Assembly (NCBI RefSeq): GCF_017562075.2 | Contig: NC_054081.1 | Coordinates: 24,853,373 to 24,917,372, forward strand | Direction of reading: 5' to 3' | From: Anopheles merus | Lineage: Eukaryota; Arthropoda; Insecta; Diptera; Culicidae | Length of the DNA: 64,000 bases | Part shown: in pieces, positions 11,297 through 25,018 of the stretch | Position numbering within the stretch: the stretch's first letter is position 1 | Layout of the letters: every line of letters begins with the position of its first letter | Program-made: the position numbers and the translations under genes | The notes under the pieces: generated by a model | What the model was told of the DNA's origin: nothing | The model's database searches: none | What the model saw: the letters and a program-made list of their open reading frames with translations, nothing else

Positions 11297-11584
11297 ATCT
11301 AAGTGGGTATAATATACAGGTGGGCTTATCCCAAGGTGTATGAATTTAGAAGGCTGATTTTTTTCGCTTCTGCTTCTAAATAAAGATTTTAAGAGAGTTT
11401 TGAGTAGTCGTCAAGCCTCAAGAAAGCTTGTTTGAACAAAAGTTTTCACCCATTCTGTTAAAAAGTGGTATTCAAATTTGGTTTTAAAAAACATTCAATG
11501 AGACCACCTGGACTACATACACTTTGATTCTAGATTCCATCACGTGATCTCATTAATGCACCTTGGGGTAAATGTAAACAACAC

Positions 11585-11812
11585 CGTGTTTTCGAGCAGA
11601 TACTCGAATCTTATTCTAGCTTTGAGGCTAGAATGATATAGGGGGCCTTCACGGTTCTAGTTAGTTTTTTGTATGCAGTTTGACAGTTGGAGGCTGAAAT
11701 CATGTAAACACTCCATACAAAACCACACAAAAAAACTAGCCTGCAATTTTCAGTCTAGCTTATTCTAGCCACAAAGCTAGAATTAGATTCGAGTACCTGC
11801 TCGAAAATACGG
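11585..11812. mobile_element. Small palindromic MITE interrupted by another MITE
   Basis: Ends GTGTTTTCGAGCAG and the inverse CTGCTCGAAAATAC continue inward as inverted repeats through TTATTCTAGCTTTG. The centre is occupied by a separate 115 bp sequence (11641-11756), which also occurs inverted at 14981-15092 and partly at 56669-56740. Confidence 0.65.
11641..11756. mobile_element. 115 bp MITE-like unit (two full copies, one partial)
   Basis: GGGGGCCTTCACGGTTCTAG to CAATTTTCAGTCTA. An inverted copy lies directly outside the right end of FB-3 (14981-15092), and a shortened copy is at 56669-56740. It has inverted terminal similarity (CTAGTTAGTTTTTTG / CAAAAAAACTAGCC). Confidence 0.6.
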
Positions 11813-12556
11813 GTTCCCGCTGTGTAAAGCGACGGAAGAAATCATGGAGTTCTGAGAATTTTATCATGCCTTCCTTTTCTCTCGAACGGCATATTTGTCG
11901 AGCAGCTCGTCGAGCTGCCCGTCCCTGGCTCCGCCTCATTCCCCTCGCCTGAGCACGCTGTCGAAGGTTTGGATGTGTTGGTGCGTCAGACGGCCAATCG
12001 CTGTCAGCCCTCGTCCGTGCTTTTTCCCACCATAGCGCTATCTCTTTCTCGCGTGTGGACAATGCTCATGAGTTGCTGTGGCGCCTAAAAATGCCGTTAA
12101 CAAACATTGCGGCGATGAAGTTGCATTTTCACAAATCAAACTAAAAAAGCGGAATGAGTTCAATTGCTGCAATGTAAAAATGACTACGGAATCGCTAGCT
12201 CACGCTGGAGGGTTTGCTGTGCAACGCGCAGAACCCTTATTTGCATTAACACGTTCAGCCCGGCGCTGATTTTCATCAACTTTCCTTTCCGCTGGTATCT
12301 AGAACGCAAGCTGATTGTGAAACCGGCATACTGGAAAGTTCACTGGCAGTCCCTGGGGCCTGCCATCAAACTGAACGTGTTAAGCATTAAGCATAACTTT
12401 GTTACACTAAGCTTTTTTGCTTTCGTATGGTGTAGATTACACAGATATGCTGAGCCGTCTGCGCATGGGTGTGAGTGTGCGTGTGTGTGCAAAACTGTCG
12501 CCGAATGTATGCTCTTCAGAAATTTTATGATCCATCGGAAAGGAAGGAGTTCATGA

Positions 12557-12901
12557 AAGGCTGAAAGACGAGTTGAAGCCCATGTAAATGGTAACTGATG
12601 ACCGGGGGAGGGGTACTGACACACAGCTGTTGGGAGATTTAACAGTATATCTAAATTGCCAGCGGAGGGAGGGGGCTTAGGCCATGGGACCTTTACGATC
12701 ATCAGTCACAGGCCCTACAATTATTGCTGGCATGAGGGGGGAGGGGGGGGGGGCAAATGGTTCTCCCGCCACAGGGCCCCAACGACCATCTTTCCGCGGG
12801 CCCTTGTCGCTAATATTCTGTCCACTTGTAAACATACGCCATACTACATACTAGAGATCTTCGGCGACCGCCTAGTCCGTCTACCGTTAGATCCGCCGCT
12901 G
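12557..12901. mobile_element. hAT-type MITE nested in element B
   Basis: Perfect 8 bp flanks GTTCATGA occur at 12549-12556 and 12902-12909. The right terminus is GATCCGCCGCTG. It is the same insertion event as in A and C, because the site and duplication agree. Confidence 0.82.
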
Positions 12902-13039
12902 GTTCATGACGGTGTTTTTTTGTTGAGAAGGTGCATCCTTCCTCCTGCCTGCTGCGTATGCCCCGGACAGGAGACAGTGTGGCAGTATGCAAGTTGCACG
13001 GTAGATAGGAGCGGTCCCGCAGCACTGCCATCATTCCTC

Positions 13040-13180
13040 ACATCTGCATGCTCGTCGTGGGATCTAACCGCGTATGAACCGTCCGCCGTAGCAAGGGCTG
13101 ACTATCCGGCTACGTGTACGTCAAGTCCTTAAAAGGCCAACATGATCGCGTAAGCCGTAATGACAAGAATAATAATAAGA
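13040..13180 (+). mobile_element. SINE-like module S2 in element B
   Basis: It carries TCGTGGGATCTAACCGCG, TGACTATCCGGC and an (AAT)n tail, inverted relative to copy A as expected from the orientation of B. Confidence 0.5.
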
Positions 13181-14980
13181 AAACGAACTTTGAAGCGCCA
13201 TCCGTACCGGGTAAGAGTTTGTTATGACTTTATTGCTGCCGGGTCTATCGCCGTGGCGCGACAAATGCACGGAATACTCTTGAACAAAGGACATGAACCT
13301 ACCGAGCCTTACCCATTCCAAGGCAGTGCCGGTCGCACGGCGTCATAATACCGACTCTAAGTCAACAAGCCGCGAGATTCTGTACGGACAGGTGCAGCAC
13401 CATACGCGCACCGTAATAAACCAATCCAGAAGCCTCTTTTGTATGAGTTCAATTCAAGTTTTGATTCCACTTGCGTCCGCTAGCTGAATTGGAAAGAAAT
13501 GTGCTACATATCACATGCACGATTGCTTCGATCGTGTGTCTTATTAATACCCCCAACAACAGAACCGATCGCAAAGATCGTGGTGCCAATCCGATAGTTG
13601 TGTTGTCTCTCAGGTAGCGAAATCGAAAATGCATGGACTTTGTAGCCGCAGTGGATGAAAATGTACGCATCAGAATCAAATAGTTTTGGGGTTTCCACAC
13701 GCAGGCACGCACCCGCGAAAGCGCGAACGCAAGCACGCACCCACGAAAGCGCGAACGCAAGCACGCACTCCCCCCCCCCCCCTCTCGCTGCATGTTCGAG
13801 TACGGCTACCGTATCGGTAGAACGGCTGGTTCAGCTTTATTTAAACGCATCCTCATCCAAAGCGCCGGGCGGGGTGGGGGATCGCGACATGATAGAGTTA
13901 ACGGTCACTTTCCCTGCGCTGTGTGTGTGTGTTACGACCCGAAAACTCGTGACAGATTTCTGCACATTAAAAAAAAAGTTATTTTATTTCCATCATACAC
14001 TGTGCTACATGATGCTTAGAAGGTCGTTGAAGCATCTAACATGTTCAAATTAAAAAAATATTAGATTAGTGTTAGACGTTCTCCTACGCTTGTTTTAAAT
14101 AGGCTTCTTCACCCTCAATTGGCAGGGGCATCGAATGGTCTCATCAGCAGCGGCGCGAAATAAAATAAACCATCAATACACCGATAACACTTTGAATCCC
14201 AATCCAGCTTCTCCCACAGCGTCTCAAGGTCACACACTAATTAATAAATGCTAACACCCACCAATAACAATACACAACCGCAATGCACATACATGAATCA
14301 ACGCATACACCACAACACCCAATCAGCTGGCGGCGGAAGGCACGGGCTGAAGCGCAAGTAAGGCAAGGCAGGATGAGGGAGGGAGAAGAAGCGGACGAGA
14401 AAATGGGCGCCAATAATTTTAAATTTTTGACCGTTTTTTTGCTCCGCCGCCAGAAATAGTTTATCCATTTCGCCAACAGATGGCGCTAACCCTGCGCAGG
14501 CCTGCGCAGGAATCGCTGAAGTCCCGCGCGGGAGACCAGTCAAAATCTGCGCTGGCCAGCGCAGGCTTTGGTACATTTCCTGCGCAGGAAACTGCTCGAA
14601 TTTGCGCAGCGGGTTTGTTTACATTTATCCCAAGGTGCATTAAAGAGATCTGGTGATGGAATCCAGAATCAAAGTGTATGTAGTCCAGGTGGTCTCATAG
14701 AATATTTTTATAAGCAATTTTGAATATCACTTTTTGACAGAACGAGTGAAAACTTTTGCTCCAACGAGCTTTCTGGAGGCTTGATGAATACTCAAAACAC
14801 TCTTAAAATCTTCATTCAGAAGCAGAAGCGATAAAAATCAGCCTTCTAAATTCATACACCTTGGGATAAGCCTACCTGTATATTATACCCACTTAGATAG
14901 CTGCTCGAAAACTGCTATACAATGCAAAAAGCTGACAGGCTGAAATTTCAGCCTACGAGCTTAAAACGGAAAGGCCCCCA

Positions 14981-15092
14981 TAGACTGAAAATTGCAGGCT
15001 AGTTTTGTGTGTGGCTTTTTATGAAATGTTTGCATGATTTCAGCCTCCAACTGTCTAACTCCATACAAAAAACTGACTAGAATCGTGAAAGG
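14981..15092. mobile_element. Second copy of the 115 bp MITE-like unit
   Basis: Inverted relative to 11641-11756 and starting one base beyond the FB-3 right end. It is closely similar throughout. Confidence 0.6.
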
Positions 15093-15360
15093 CATCAATA
15101 TTTGTTACAAAAATTCACAAAAACTGCGTATGAATTATGCTCTATAAAACAAAAATGTGTTTTAACCCAAAAATCACTGCGAAAAAGCTGAAAAACAAAA
15201 AATAAAAAATAATGGCAACGAAAATTCGTTACAATTTGAATGGTACGTGTACCTTGTTTGGGGTCGCTTCTCAAGCTGTCAATCGCCATCTTAGGACGCC
15301 AAACGCCCCCTTTCTTCTATTTCTTCTTGAATGATAATCGCTCTACATTACTCGACCTTC

Positions 15361-16935
<1,575 letters not shown>

Positions 16936-16949
16936 GGTGTGGGCAATCA

Positions 16950-17190
16950 AAACTTCGAAAACGAGCGGATGGTGGTGGTCGTCAGTATGAAGCAAGGAAG
17001 TATCGCATACTGTAACATGGGGGAGGCCTCAGCTGTTATGTATCTGCCAAATATCAGGTCGAAAACATTTCCGAGTGCGTTTACCATATTATTCGACTGA
17101 AACAGTGCATTTAGTTTCAACAGGAGATATGTTGAACAACGAATATAGTGTAACCGATATTTGTGTGAGTGTGTTGTGTGTAGTAGACTG
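16950..17190. other. Non-coding, nothing recognised
   Basis: No repeat relationship or coding signal was found by eye. Confidence 0.4.
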
Positions 17191-17191
17191 A

Positions 17192-17875
17192 TTATACCGT
17201 GCTTGTATCGGCGTCGGCTGGTGCTGCTGACGGAGTCGGTTCAGTTGGGAGAACGGTTGAGTGCTCATAGGCCTGTGAGAGTAAAGAGTGAAAGTTGGTC
17301 ACAGACATGCGGCGGTCCGTAAACTCTCTAAAACCAAATTCTGCTGGCCATGAAGATGGATCGAGAGCTTTTTCGCGAAGCGAAAGCGACAAACTCACTT
17401 TGAATGAGATGAAGGTGGAGGTACTCTTAAGTCGGCTATAACGAAGAAGCATAAAGATGCGCAAGTCTTCGGTGTCCTTCTTCTTCTTTGGCACAACAAC
17501 CGTTGTCGATCCAGGCTTGCCTGTTCTACTAGTAGGGTCGGCTTCCAGCGACTTATTTATTATCATAGCAGGATAGTCAGCCTTACTTAGAGATTGATGG
17601 GGCAATTCTCGTGAGATTCAGCCAGATCCGCAGTCCCTCGTGCGGCATGTGGATGTGGATGAAGAGGCATCCGCGGAACCTGTCCCAAGGAGTAATTGTG
17701 GGGCGGGCCAGCTCGCAGGTGGGGTGTGATCGAGTAGTGTGCGTATGAGTGCAATACCTTTAGCCGGAATCAGAGGTGCGCTTAAGGTACCTGGTGTACA
17801 TATGAAAGCATATGTAGTGGTGTTTGCTATAGTGTTGATAGTGGATGGACTTGGAAGCTGCGCATCCTGTTTCAT
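17192..17875 (-). pseudogene. CR1 ORF1 remnant interrupted by a SINE fragment
   Basis: On the minus strand near 17305-17416 the peptide STFISFKVSLSLSLREKALD resembles the C-terminal part of the CR1 ORF1 at 57983-58864 (LSFLSFKVLVPLTQRERALS). An upstream low-complexity frame (17618-17875) may be the linker of the same ORF1. A family S SINE fragment (17478-17586) separates the two. It may be the displaced 5' part of the CR1 copy that starts at 18287, but this is inference. Confidence 0.45.
17478..17586 (-). mobile_element. SINE family S, 3' half only
   Basis: The inverse of the (AAG)n tail and TTGTTGTGCCAAAG is followed by the body up to TGACTATCC. The tRNA-like head with A and B boxes is missing. 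Confidence 0.8.
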
Positions 17876-18518
17876 GATTGCATGGCATGTTAACGGGCCT
17901 GATAGCGTTCAATAAGTCTCGCTTAATGGATTCTAAAACTGTGGCCTATCCAGATCGATAGACAAATCGCGCTCCAACATAGAGCACAAAAGTGATAAAA
18001 AGTTCCAAACAACAAAGCAAGAGCAATATCTCTTCTTGATGAACCCCTCTTTCCATGCTGTAAAAAATATTTGGGATATATTCTGAGTCAGAGAAAAGCC
18101 TTGACGGCTAAACAAATATCGAGACAAGCGTACATTCAGTACTATTTAGTACTATTTTAATGCTTTACGTAAAAGTAATGACCAATTGATAACTGATACC
18201 TTTAATAACAAGCTCCTTAAAAATTGTGTACCTTAAAGGAGCAATATTGTGTAATCGCTGCACTCGTAAAAACAACATTTTTTTTCATATTGTTTATTGT
18301 TTATTGTTTCATTGTCTATTACTCGTTCAATGCATAACAATAAATCCGTGTGAATGTTCTTAAGTCTAATATTAGTTTATGATAAGTAGAAAGATCATCT
18401 TAATAATTCGTTTCTAAGGCTGTTTTTAAAGGATTGCACTGATGATCGACAATCAAACAAATGACAAACTTCATTAAACACCCTAAACATGGAGTTGAGT
18501 ATGTTTAAGTTGAGTATG

Positions 18519-18922
18519 TGTTGCGTATCGGTATAAGCGACGCTGTATCGATTCCATTCTCTCAGAAAGTCTTTGGGTTGAGGGCTTCCAGACAACATAG
18601 GCGTATTCGAGTACCGGGCGGATAATACCGCAGTATAATGCTTTGATGCAGACTGGGTCTTTGAAATCTCATGTTATCCGAAACAACATGCCAATCAATT
18701 GATTACCTCGGGTGGCCAAGGTAACAAGCGTGTTGCGTATCGGGATAAGCGACGCTGTATCGATTCCATTCTCTCAGAAAGTCTTTGGGTTGAGGGCTTC
18801 CAGACAGCACAGGCGTATTCGAGTACCGGGCGGATAATACCGCAGTATAATGCTTTGATACAGACTGGGTCTTTGAAATCTCTTGTTATACGAAACTACA
18901 TGCCAAGCAATTGATTACCTCG
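18519..18922. repeat. 211 bp tandem duplication inside the CR1 copy
   Basis: 18519-18708 and 18730-18922 are about 95% alike by eye. Both begin GTGTTGCGTATCGG and end TTGATTACCTCGGGT. A short GGCCAAGGTAACAAGC joins them. It duplicates the C-terminal coding part of ORF2. Confidence 0.9.
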
Positions 18923-21177
18923 GGTAAACACCTCCTCCGTTTGCTGGTCAAATGACAGCTTTGAATCAAGTATGACTCCGAGATCCTTCATAGCATTAGT
19001 GCGTTCTATAGGTAAACCGTTAACTGTGTAGCTGGTGTTCCTAATTTCTCCTGCTCGTGTGAATGAAATGACTCGGCATTTTTCAATGCAGACGCTCAGG
19101 CAGTTTCGATTGCACCATTGGTGAAAATCGAATAGGTATTGTTGTAGCTCGGAGTGGTCTGTGTCATTTTTTATCGTTATGTAGATTTTAATGTAATCTG
19201 CATACATTAAATGATTCGCTGCTGGTACTACATACGATAGGTCGTGATGAACAGTACGAACAGTAGTGGACCCAGGTTGCTACCTTGTGGCACACCAGAT
19301 GATGCAATGAAAGACCTTGAATGGCACCGTGAGAAAGATACAGCATACGATCGATTGACAAGGTACGATTCTAACCAGCATATTAAATTTCGCCCAAGTC
19401 AAAACTTATTCGTCTTGGCTAAAAGGATGTTGTGATCGATGCTATCAAAAGCAGCCTTTAAATCCATATAAACTGCATCTGTTTGCATCCTGCTATCCAT
19501 GTTACGGAGACATTGTGATGTAAAGTCAATAAGGTTAGTAATCGTCGACCGCTTTGGAACGAAACCGTGTTGTTGAGGGCTAATATAGTGATATGAAGCC
19601 GTGAGTAAACTTGTTTGGATCACTTTCTCAAAAACTTTGGCCCCAGCACTGAGTGATGTTATGCCTCGATAGTTGGCTGCATCTTCCTTGTCACCTTTTT
19701 TAAATATGGGGACAATCCATGAACTCTTCCAAATAGAGGGAATTCTCCTTGTTGCAGTGAAAAATTAAAAATTTTGGTGAAGATCGGCGCTATGGACTCA
19801 CAGCATCGGCTGAGAATGATGGCAGGAATACTATCTGGGCCAGGACTAGCTTTGGGCTTGACTGCTTTGAGCACATTTAGAACAGATTCTTGCGATATAT
19901 TAGTTAAATTAAGGTCGATGACATCATTAGGAGTATTAATTAAAGCGTTGGTGATAATATTGTCGTCAGTAGTTGAGATTGTGTATGCCTCCTCGAATCT
20001 ACACGCAAATATATCACAAATATCTGAAGCAGTTGAACCAGCTCGGTCATTGTGGTAAATCGATTTAGGTGTCACATTTGTATTATTGTGTTTCTTACGA
20101 AAACTCCAGAGAGCTTTGGGCCTTTTAATGAAATTCTTCTCCAACCGAGACAAGTAGCCACCGTAGCGTATTTTATTGTAACTACGGTACAAGCGAGTTG
20201 TTTCATTTAATATGCTTTTGTTAACAGGTGATCGGTACTTCGTATATTTTTTAATGCAGCTACCTTAGCTCTTTTAAGTATTTTTAGGTGGCGGTCAGAC
20301 CAAGCAGGGCCGCTCTTTGGTGTGATAATTGGTACACACGAATCAAACGAGGATAAAAGAAAGCGTATAAATATCGATAAAGCTTCATCAACAGAATTAA
20401 ACTGGCTAATTCTGAACTGAATATTAAAATTGGTTATGAACTCATCAAGCCGAGTAAAATTGGTTTTATAAAAATTCATCCTAGGTCTACTTGTTTGGGT
20501 CAGTGTAGGATTAGGCATTGTGCTTGGAATTTGAACCGTTAAATCGATGGCTGGATGGTACAGGTCAGGAGAGACCAGTGGTGTTGGGCATTGGTGCAAA
20601 TTGATGCAGTAAGTTGCGGCAATAAAATTTGCGAATACTATGTCGAGCTGCCGGTTAAGCGAGTTTTTGATACCGCTTATTTGATAAAGATCGCTAGCGT
20701 TAATTTCACCCAAAAACCGGGATCTGACCGAGGATGATGAATTTGCCACATAGTGCGCGAACGATGATGAGTGACCAAATGTTTGTGGTGATGGTGATCA
20801 TGATACTGCCGAAAAATTAAAATCTCCAAACAGAAATATTAGATCATTAGTTTTTGCATGGTTTACTATTGCACTTACACTTTCAATCACCGATGTAAGA
20901 GTATCTGTGTCGTTAGCTCGATTAGGAGGTATGTAAACAGTCCCGATGAATATCGTGCAAGATGATAGGTGAACGGTAACCCACACTTGCTGAAGTGAGT
21001 TACTAGGTAGAGTGAGTTCACGGGTGTTCATTAAGGATGAGCATGCGATCAGTGCGCCACCATCATGAGTATGCATACTGTCAGACAAGCTACGATCACA
21101 TCTTTACATCGAATAGCCCGGGTCAAACAGTAGCGATGATGGAATTGAATTATCAAGCCAGGTTTCGGTGAGTATTA

Positions 21178-23269
21178 CTTACTTACTTACTTATCCGGCG
21201 CTACAACCGCTTTGCGGTCTTGGCCTGCCTCAGGAGTGTCCGAAACCGCTCACGGTCTCGCGCCTTCGTCTTCCAGTCCGTTATCCCGGCCTTGATGGCG
21301 GACGCCTCCACGCCATCTTGCCACCTCAATTTGGGCCTACCACGCCTCCTCTGTCCTTGTGGACGGCCTAAAAAGACTTTACGGGCTGGGTCGTCCGTTT
21401 CCATGCGTACAACATGGCCAGCCCACCGGAGCCTGGCGAGCTTTATACGCTGTACGACAGTGAGATCTCCTCGTCTCCTCGTACATCTCGTATAGCTCGT
21501 CATTATAGCGGCTTCTCCATTGTCCTTCCACACATACAGGGTCAATTATCCTTCTGAGCATCTTCTTCTCGAACGCGGCTAAGAGGGTTTCGTCGGATTT
21601 GGACAGTGTCCATGTCTCAGAGGCGTATGTGAGTACTGGTACTATATAGGTACTATATAGTCCCAGCTTCGTCCGTCGCGACAGGTTCTTTGAGGTGAAC
21701 TGCTTTTTCAGGCTGTAGAATGACCGGTTGGCCGCCAGCATCCTTGCGCGCAACTCAGCTTCCATACTGTTGTCGTTGCTGACCTTTGACCCCAGATAGG
21801 TGAATTCTGGGACGACTTCAAAAGTGCGTTCACCTATCTGTACATCACGCCTACGTAGATTCGAATTATTTGTTGGTAGGTCCGTTGATGTTTCCACCAT
21901 CAGTTTGGTCTTTGCCTCGTTTATCTGCAATCCGAGGCTCTCTGCCGCCTGCTCAATCCCTTGGTAGGCTTCTGCTACATAGGAGAGCCGCAGACCAATG
22001 ATGTCTATATCATCAGCGTATGCCAGGATCTGGGTTGACTTATAGAAGATGGTTCCCGTAGTCTCCACCCTCGAGTCACGGACGGCCCTCTCTAGCGCCA
22101 GGTTGAATAAGAGACAAGCAAGCCCGTCCCCCTGGCGCAGACCCTTGGTGGTAGCAAAAGGTCCTGAAAGTTTTCCATCCACCCTCACCTGGCAAGTGAC
22201 GTTGGTCATAGTCATTCTATCTAGCCTTATCGGTTGGGCCGGGATTCCAAATGAGCTCATAGCGTCTTACAGTTTTACCCTGGCTGTGCTATCGTATGCG
22301 GCTTTGAAGTCTATGAAGAGATGGTATGTGTCGTGTCTGTATTCAGCCATCATCTCCAAGATCTGCCGCATGGTGAAGATCTGATCAGTGGTTGATTTTC
22401 CGTTTCGGAATCCTCTTTGATAGTTTCCAACTATCTCTTCGACGTGCGGGACAAGGCGATCCTGAAGGATCAGGGAGAATATTTTATAGGCGGCATTCAA
22501 CACCGTAATACCCCTGTAGTTGTTGCAGTCCAACCTGTCTCCCTTCTTGTATATGGGGTAGATGATGTCGAGATTCCAATCACAAGGCATCGATTCGCTA
22601 TCCCACACCTCAGTAACAATTTGATGAATCTCGTTTTCTAGTCGTGCACCTCCATTCTTGACCAGTTCAGCTGCAATTCCGTCGGTTCCGGGTGCCTTGT
22701 TATTTTTCAGCCGACGGATAGCCTTTCGTGTTTCTTCTATGCTAGGTGGCAGTAGCATGACACTATCTGCTAGTGGCGCTTCTAGCTGTTCGTTTAGCTG
22801 GTCGTTGAGTAATTCATCAAAGTACTGAGCCCACCGCGAGAAGACCTCTGGCTGGTTACTGACCAGATCTCCATCCTTGTTGCGACAGCAGGTTACCTTA
22901 GGTACAACGTTGTTTCGGTGACCTGCTATCGCTTGGTAAAACTTTCATGTCGGTCCGTACGCCTCTCTGGTTTGCTCGAGTTCCCGCATGTTTTGCCCTT
23001 CCAAAGCATGCTTCTTGGAGCGGTGAACTCGTTTCTCTTCGCGTCTGAGCCGTGAATATTCCTCTGCGCATGCCCGCGTTCTATGCCGTTGCTGCATTGC
23101 TCGGTATGCAGTATTCTTACGTTCGGTCACATGTCTGCATTCATCGTCGAACCAACCAGATTTTGTGGTGCCACGACGTGGTGGGAGTATATTTCTTGCA
23201 CAGTTTATTATTTTTGTTTTTAGAGCGTTCCACCTCTCGCTCGTAGTTTCATATCTGTTAAGTTTCATA
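21178..23269 (-). pseudogene. RTE-clade element, 5'-truncated, inserted in the CR1 endonuclease
   Basis: It is flanked by 13 bp duplications TCGGTGAGTATTA (21165-21177 and 23270-23282). The 3' end is (TAAG)n at 21178. Minus-strand frames give RT: DWNLDIIYPIYKKGDRLD and FIDFKAAYDS (motif A) in 22267-22758, then GLRQGDGLACLLF (motif B), AYADDIDIIG (motif C), and the RTE-type tail RLRWAGHVVRM with GRPKLRW in 21201-22260. One stop (TAA at 22267-22269) and frameshifts upstream of 22758 break it. Most of the endonuclease is absent. A near-full relative is at 52426-55730. Confidence 0.92.
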
Positions 23270-23445
23270 TCGGTGAGTATTATTATCTGATATTTGGCGT
23301 CCAATATGTTTAATCCGAATTCTGTGAGTTTGGTACGTAGTCCTCTAACATTTTGGTGGTGAAAATGTATATCACATGGTTTCAAAGCAGTGTCAGTCAG
23401 TTTGGCATGTGCAATGTTTTTAATATCGCGAACAGAAAACATTTC

Positions 23446-24726
23446 AGTTCAGTTCAGGTCAGTCACTTGGTCGCGATATTTTCTGTCGGTGATCATAGCG
23501 ATGGTCATGGGAGATATACGGTGCTTGCAAGTGGTTCCAAGAAACATAATGAGCATGTTTTTTCGCTCAGTTTGTCCCGACAGATAATCAAAACAGACAG
23601 AGGGAGAAAGCATGCTCATTTTGTTGCTTGGGCCAACACGCCAAGTATATTCCAAGAATGTCGATTATCGACAAAAACGTCGTGTCCAAGTGAGTTACCA
23701 ACAGTTGGGTACGTATCAAAATGTCACCAAACATGTGATTGATCCTCCAACTGTTTGAGTATAGTCACTGATCATCTCAGTTGTGTACGTGAGCTGATTT
23801 GAGCTTCGTTTCAGTCATGAGTGTTGATGACTGAAACAGTGGCATTTGGCAGCACTGATCACATCCAGAAAAAAAACATGATTATGCTTGCGCCGGCATT
23901 AAGCTAAGCTTGTCAGTCAGAGTATCACGTTAGACTCAAGAATTCACATGTTCAGCATGTCATGACGCACTTTTATTGACTATCAGCAATGAGCATCAAG
24001 CTACCACGGATATGTTCATTGTTTTAGTTGGTAAAAATATCGTGATACTCATGACATTTTGCAGCACTGATTATATGTCCGAGAGATTTTGTTTACAGAT
24101 AAATACATCAAATCGAGACGTTTGACAGATAAATTTATGCGCAGTCTGAGATTGTGCATCATTTATTATAACGGTGATATTTACTCACGCCTTCTCCCAA
24201 GCGATTCAAAACGCTGAAAAGTAGCAAAAAGAGTAGCTCATGAAGTAGCTTCTACTTCCCGTGATACTTTGGTTGCGGGAGTAGAGTTCTCGAGTGTACA
24301 TACACACGCGACGACTCACCCTTACGTTCTGTTCTACGCGCCCCCCCCCCCTCCTCTACCGAATGAATGCTATATACTCCTCTCTTGTCCTTCCCCCTAC
24401 CACACTCGCCTCACTGATCTATTTTTAGCTCATCACTTCCATCGACGGCGGTCGAGATGTGACGATTTGTGTCGTCGCGTGTGTGTTGTCGATTTGGTCA
24501 GAAAAACTTTTTCTTCACACCAAATCTCTGACTTGGAGTGTCCACGTTCCGATTGGACCGGCGACTTTGATCGGTGCGCGCGGTTAAAACGACCTTTTGT
24601 ATTGTGTTGTAGCGTGCGCGCTAAAATTCTAAGAGTGCGCGGAGAGTGTATGTGGGTGTGTGGGGGTGGGGGAGTGAGATATAGAGACAAATGTCACTGC
24701 ACATTAACACATACATTCTCACTGCA
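23446..24726. other. Non-coding; one perfect hairpin, C-run, no gene recognised
   Basis: An 11 bp perfect stem GTTTCAGTCAT / ATGACTGAAAC with an 8-base loop lies at 23808-23837. GCACTGATCAC and GCACTGATTAT words recur at 23853 and 24064. A poly-C run is at 24331-24351. The 191-codon + frame at 24269-24844 is low-complexity and has no domain, and I do not call it a gene. Confidence 0.5.
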
Positions 24727-25018
24727 CGGGTTGAACTGCGAATACGCTCTGCGCGAAGTGTCCAGTTCGTTGATGGTTTGCATCAGAATGGACTATACCA
24801 GCATAACTTCAATACTAACTCATCGGGGCGAATACTTGACCTAATTTACGCAAATTGGCCAGTTGCATCTACATGGTCTTCAATCCCTGTCTGTGAATAT
24901 CCCCTTACTACTATCGACGAACACCACCCTCCGCTTGACTTTGATTTGGACAGCGTAGCCCCAGTTACGATCGCTACAGCCATTGATGCTGATAAGAGGC
25001 TGAATTATGCTCGTTGTT

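Larger units (their letters stand above)
11816..14613. mobile_element. Element B: inverted copy of the 3 kb non-coding element
   Basis: Ends are CCCGCTGTGTAAA (11816) and TTTGCGCAGCGGG (14613). It is collinear in reverse with element A (3818-6801), differing mainly in the length of the GT/GC tract and small indels. It contains the nested hAT MITE (12557-12901) and the S2 module (13040-13180). No intact protein-coding frame with a recognised domain is present. Confidence 0.75.
10853..14979. mobile_element. FB-3: foldback element with about 700 bp arms, containing copy B
   Basis: Outer ends are GGGGCCCTTTCCGTT (10853) and the inverse AACGGAAAGGCCCCC (14979). Arms run about 10853-11581 (including a 351 bp RTE insertion) and about 14614-14979, and match as inverted repeats through AAATGTAAACAA. 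The interior holds a small palindromic MITE and the 2.8 kb element B. No transposase is seen. Confidence 0.75.
18287..23445 (-). pseudogene. CR1-clade element, ORF2 (endonuclease-RT), split by an RTE insertion
   Basis: Read on the minus strand from 23445 to 18287. The endonuclease start is HHQNVRGLRTKL near 23370, then comes the RTE insertion (21178-23269). The endonuclease resumes with FLFGDFNFS near 20800, the linker follows at 20207-20749, then RT in 19659-20192 and 19399-19623 (VYMDLKAAFDSIDH, motif A). Motif C reads YADY in place of YADD (about 19195-19207), so a catalytic aspartate is lost. A tail of AATAAAC-type repeats lies at 18287-18311. Stops and frameshifts break ORF2. A 211 bp tandem duplication sits in the 3' part. 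Family membership rests on the CR1-like layout and similarity to 57983-62286. Confidence 0.85.

Noticed and set aside
12164..12556. 130-codon ORF conserved between elements B and C
   Set aside because: Conservation is at nucleotide level over the whole element, and the same frame is not kept in A.
24269..24844. 191-codon + ORF upstream of a CR1 copy
   Set aside because: Low complexity, crosses a C-run, runs into the CR1 sequence in the wrong frame, and has no domain.
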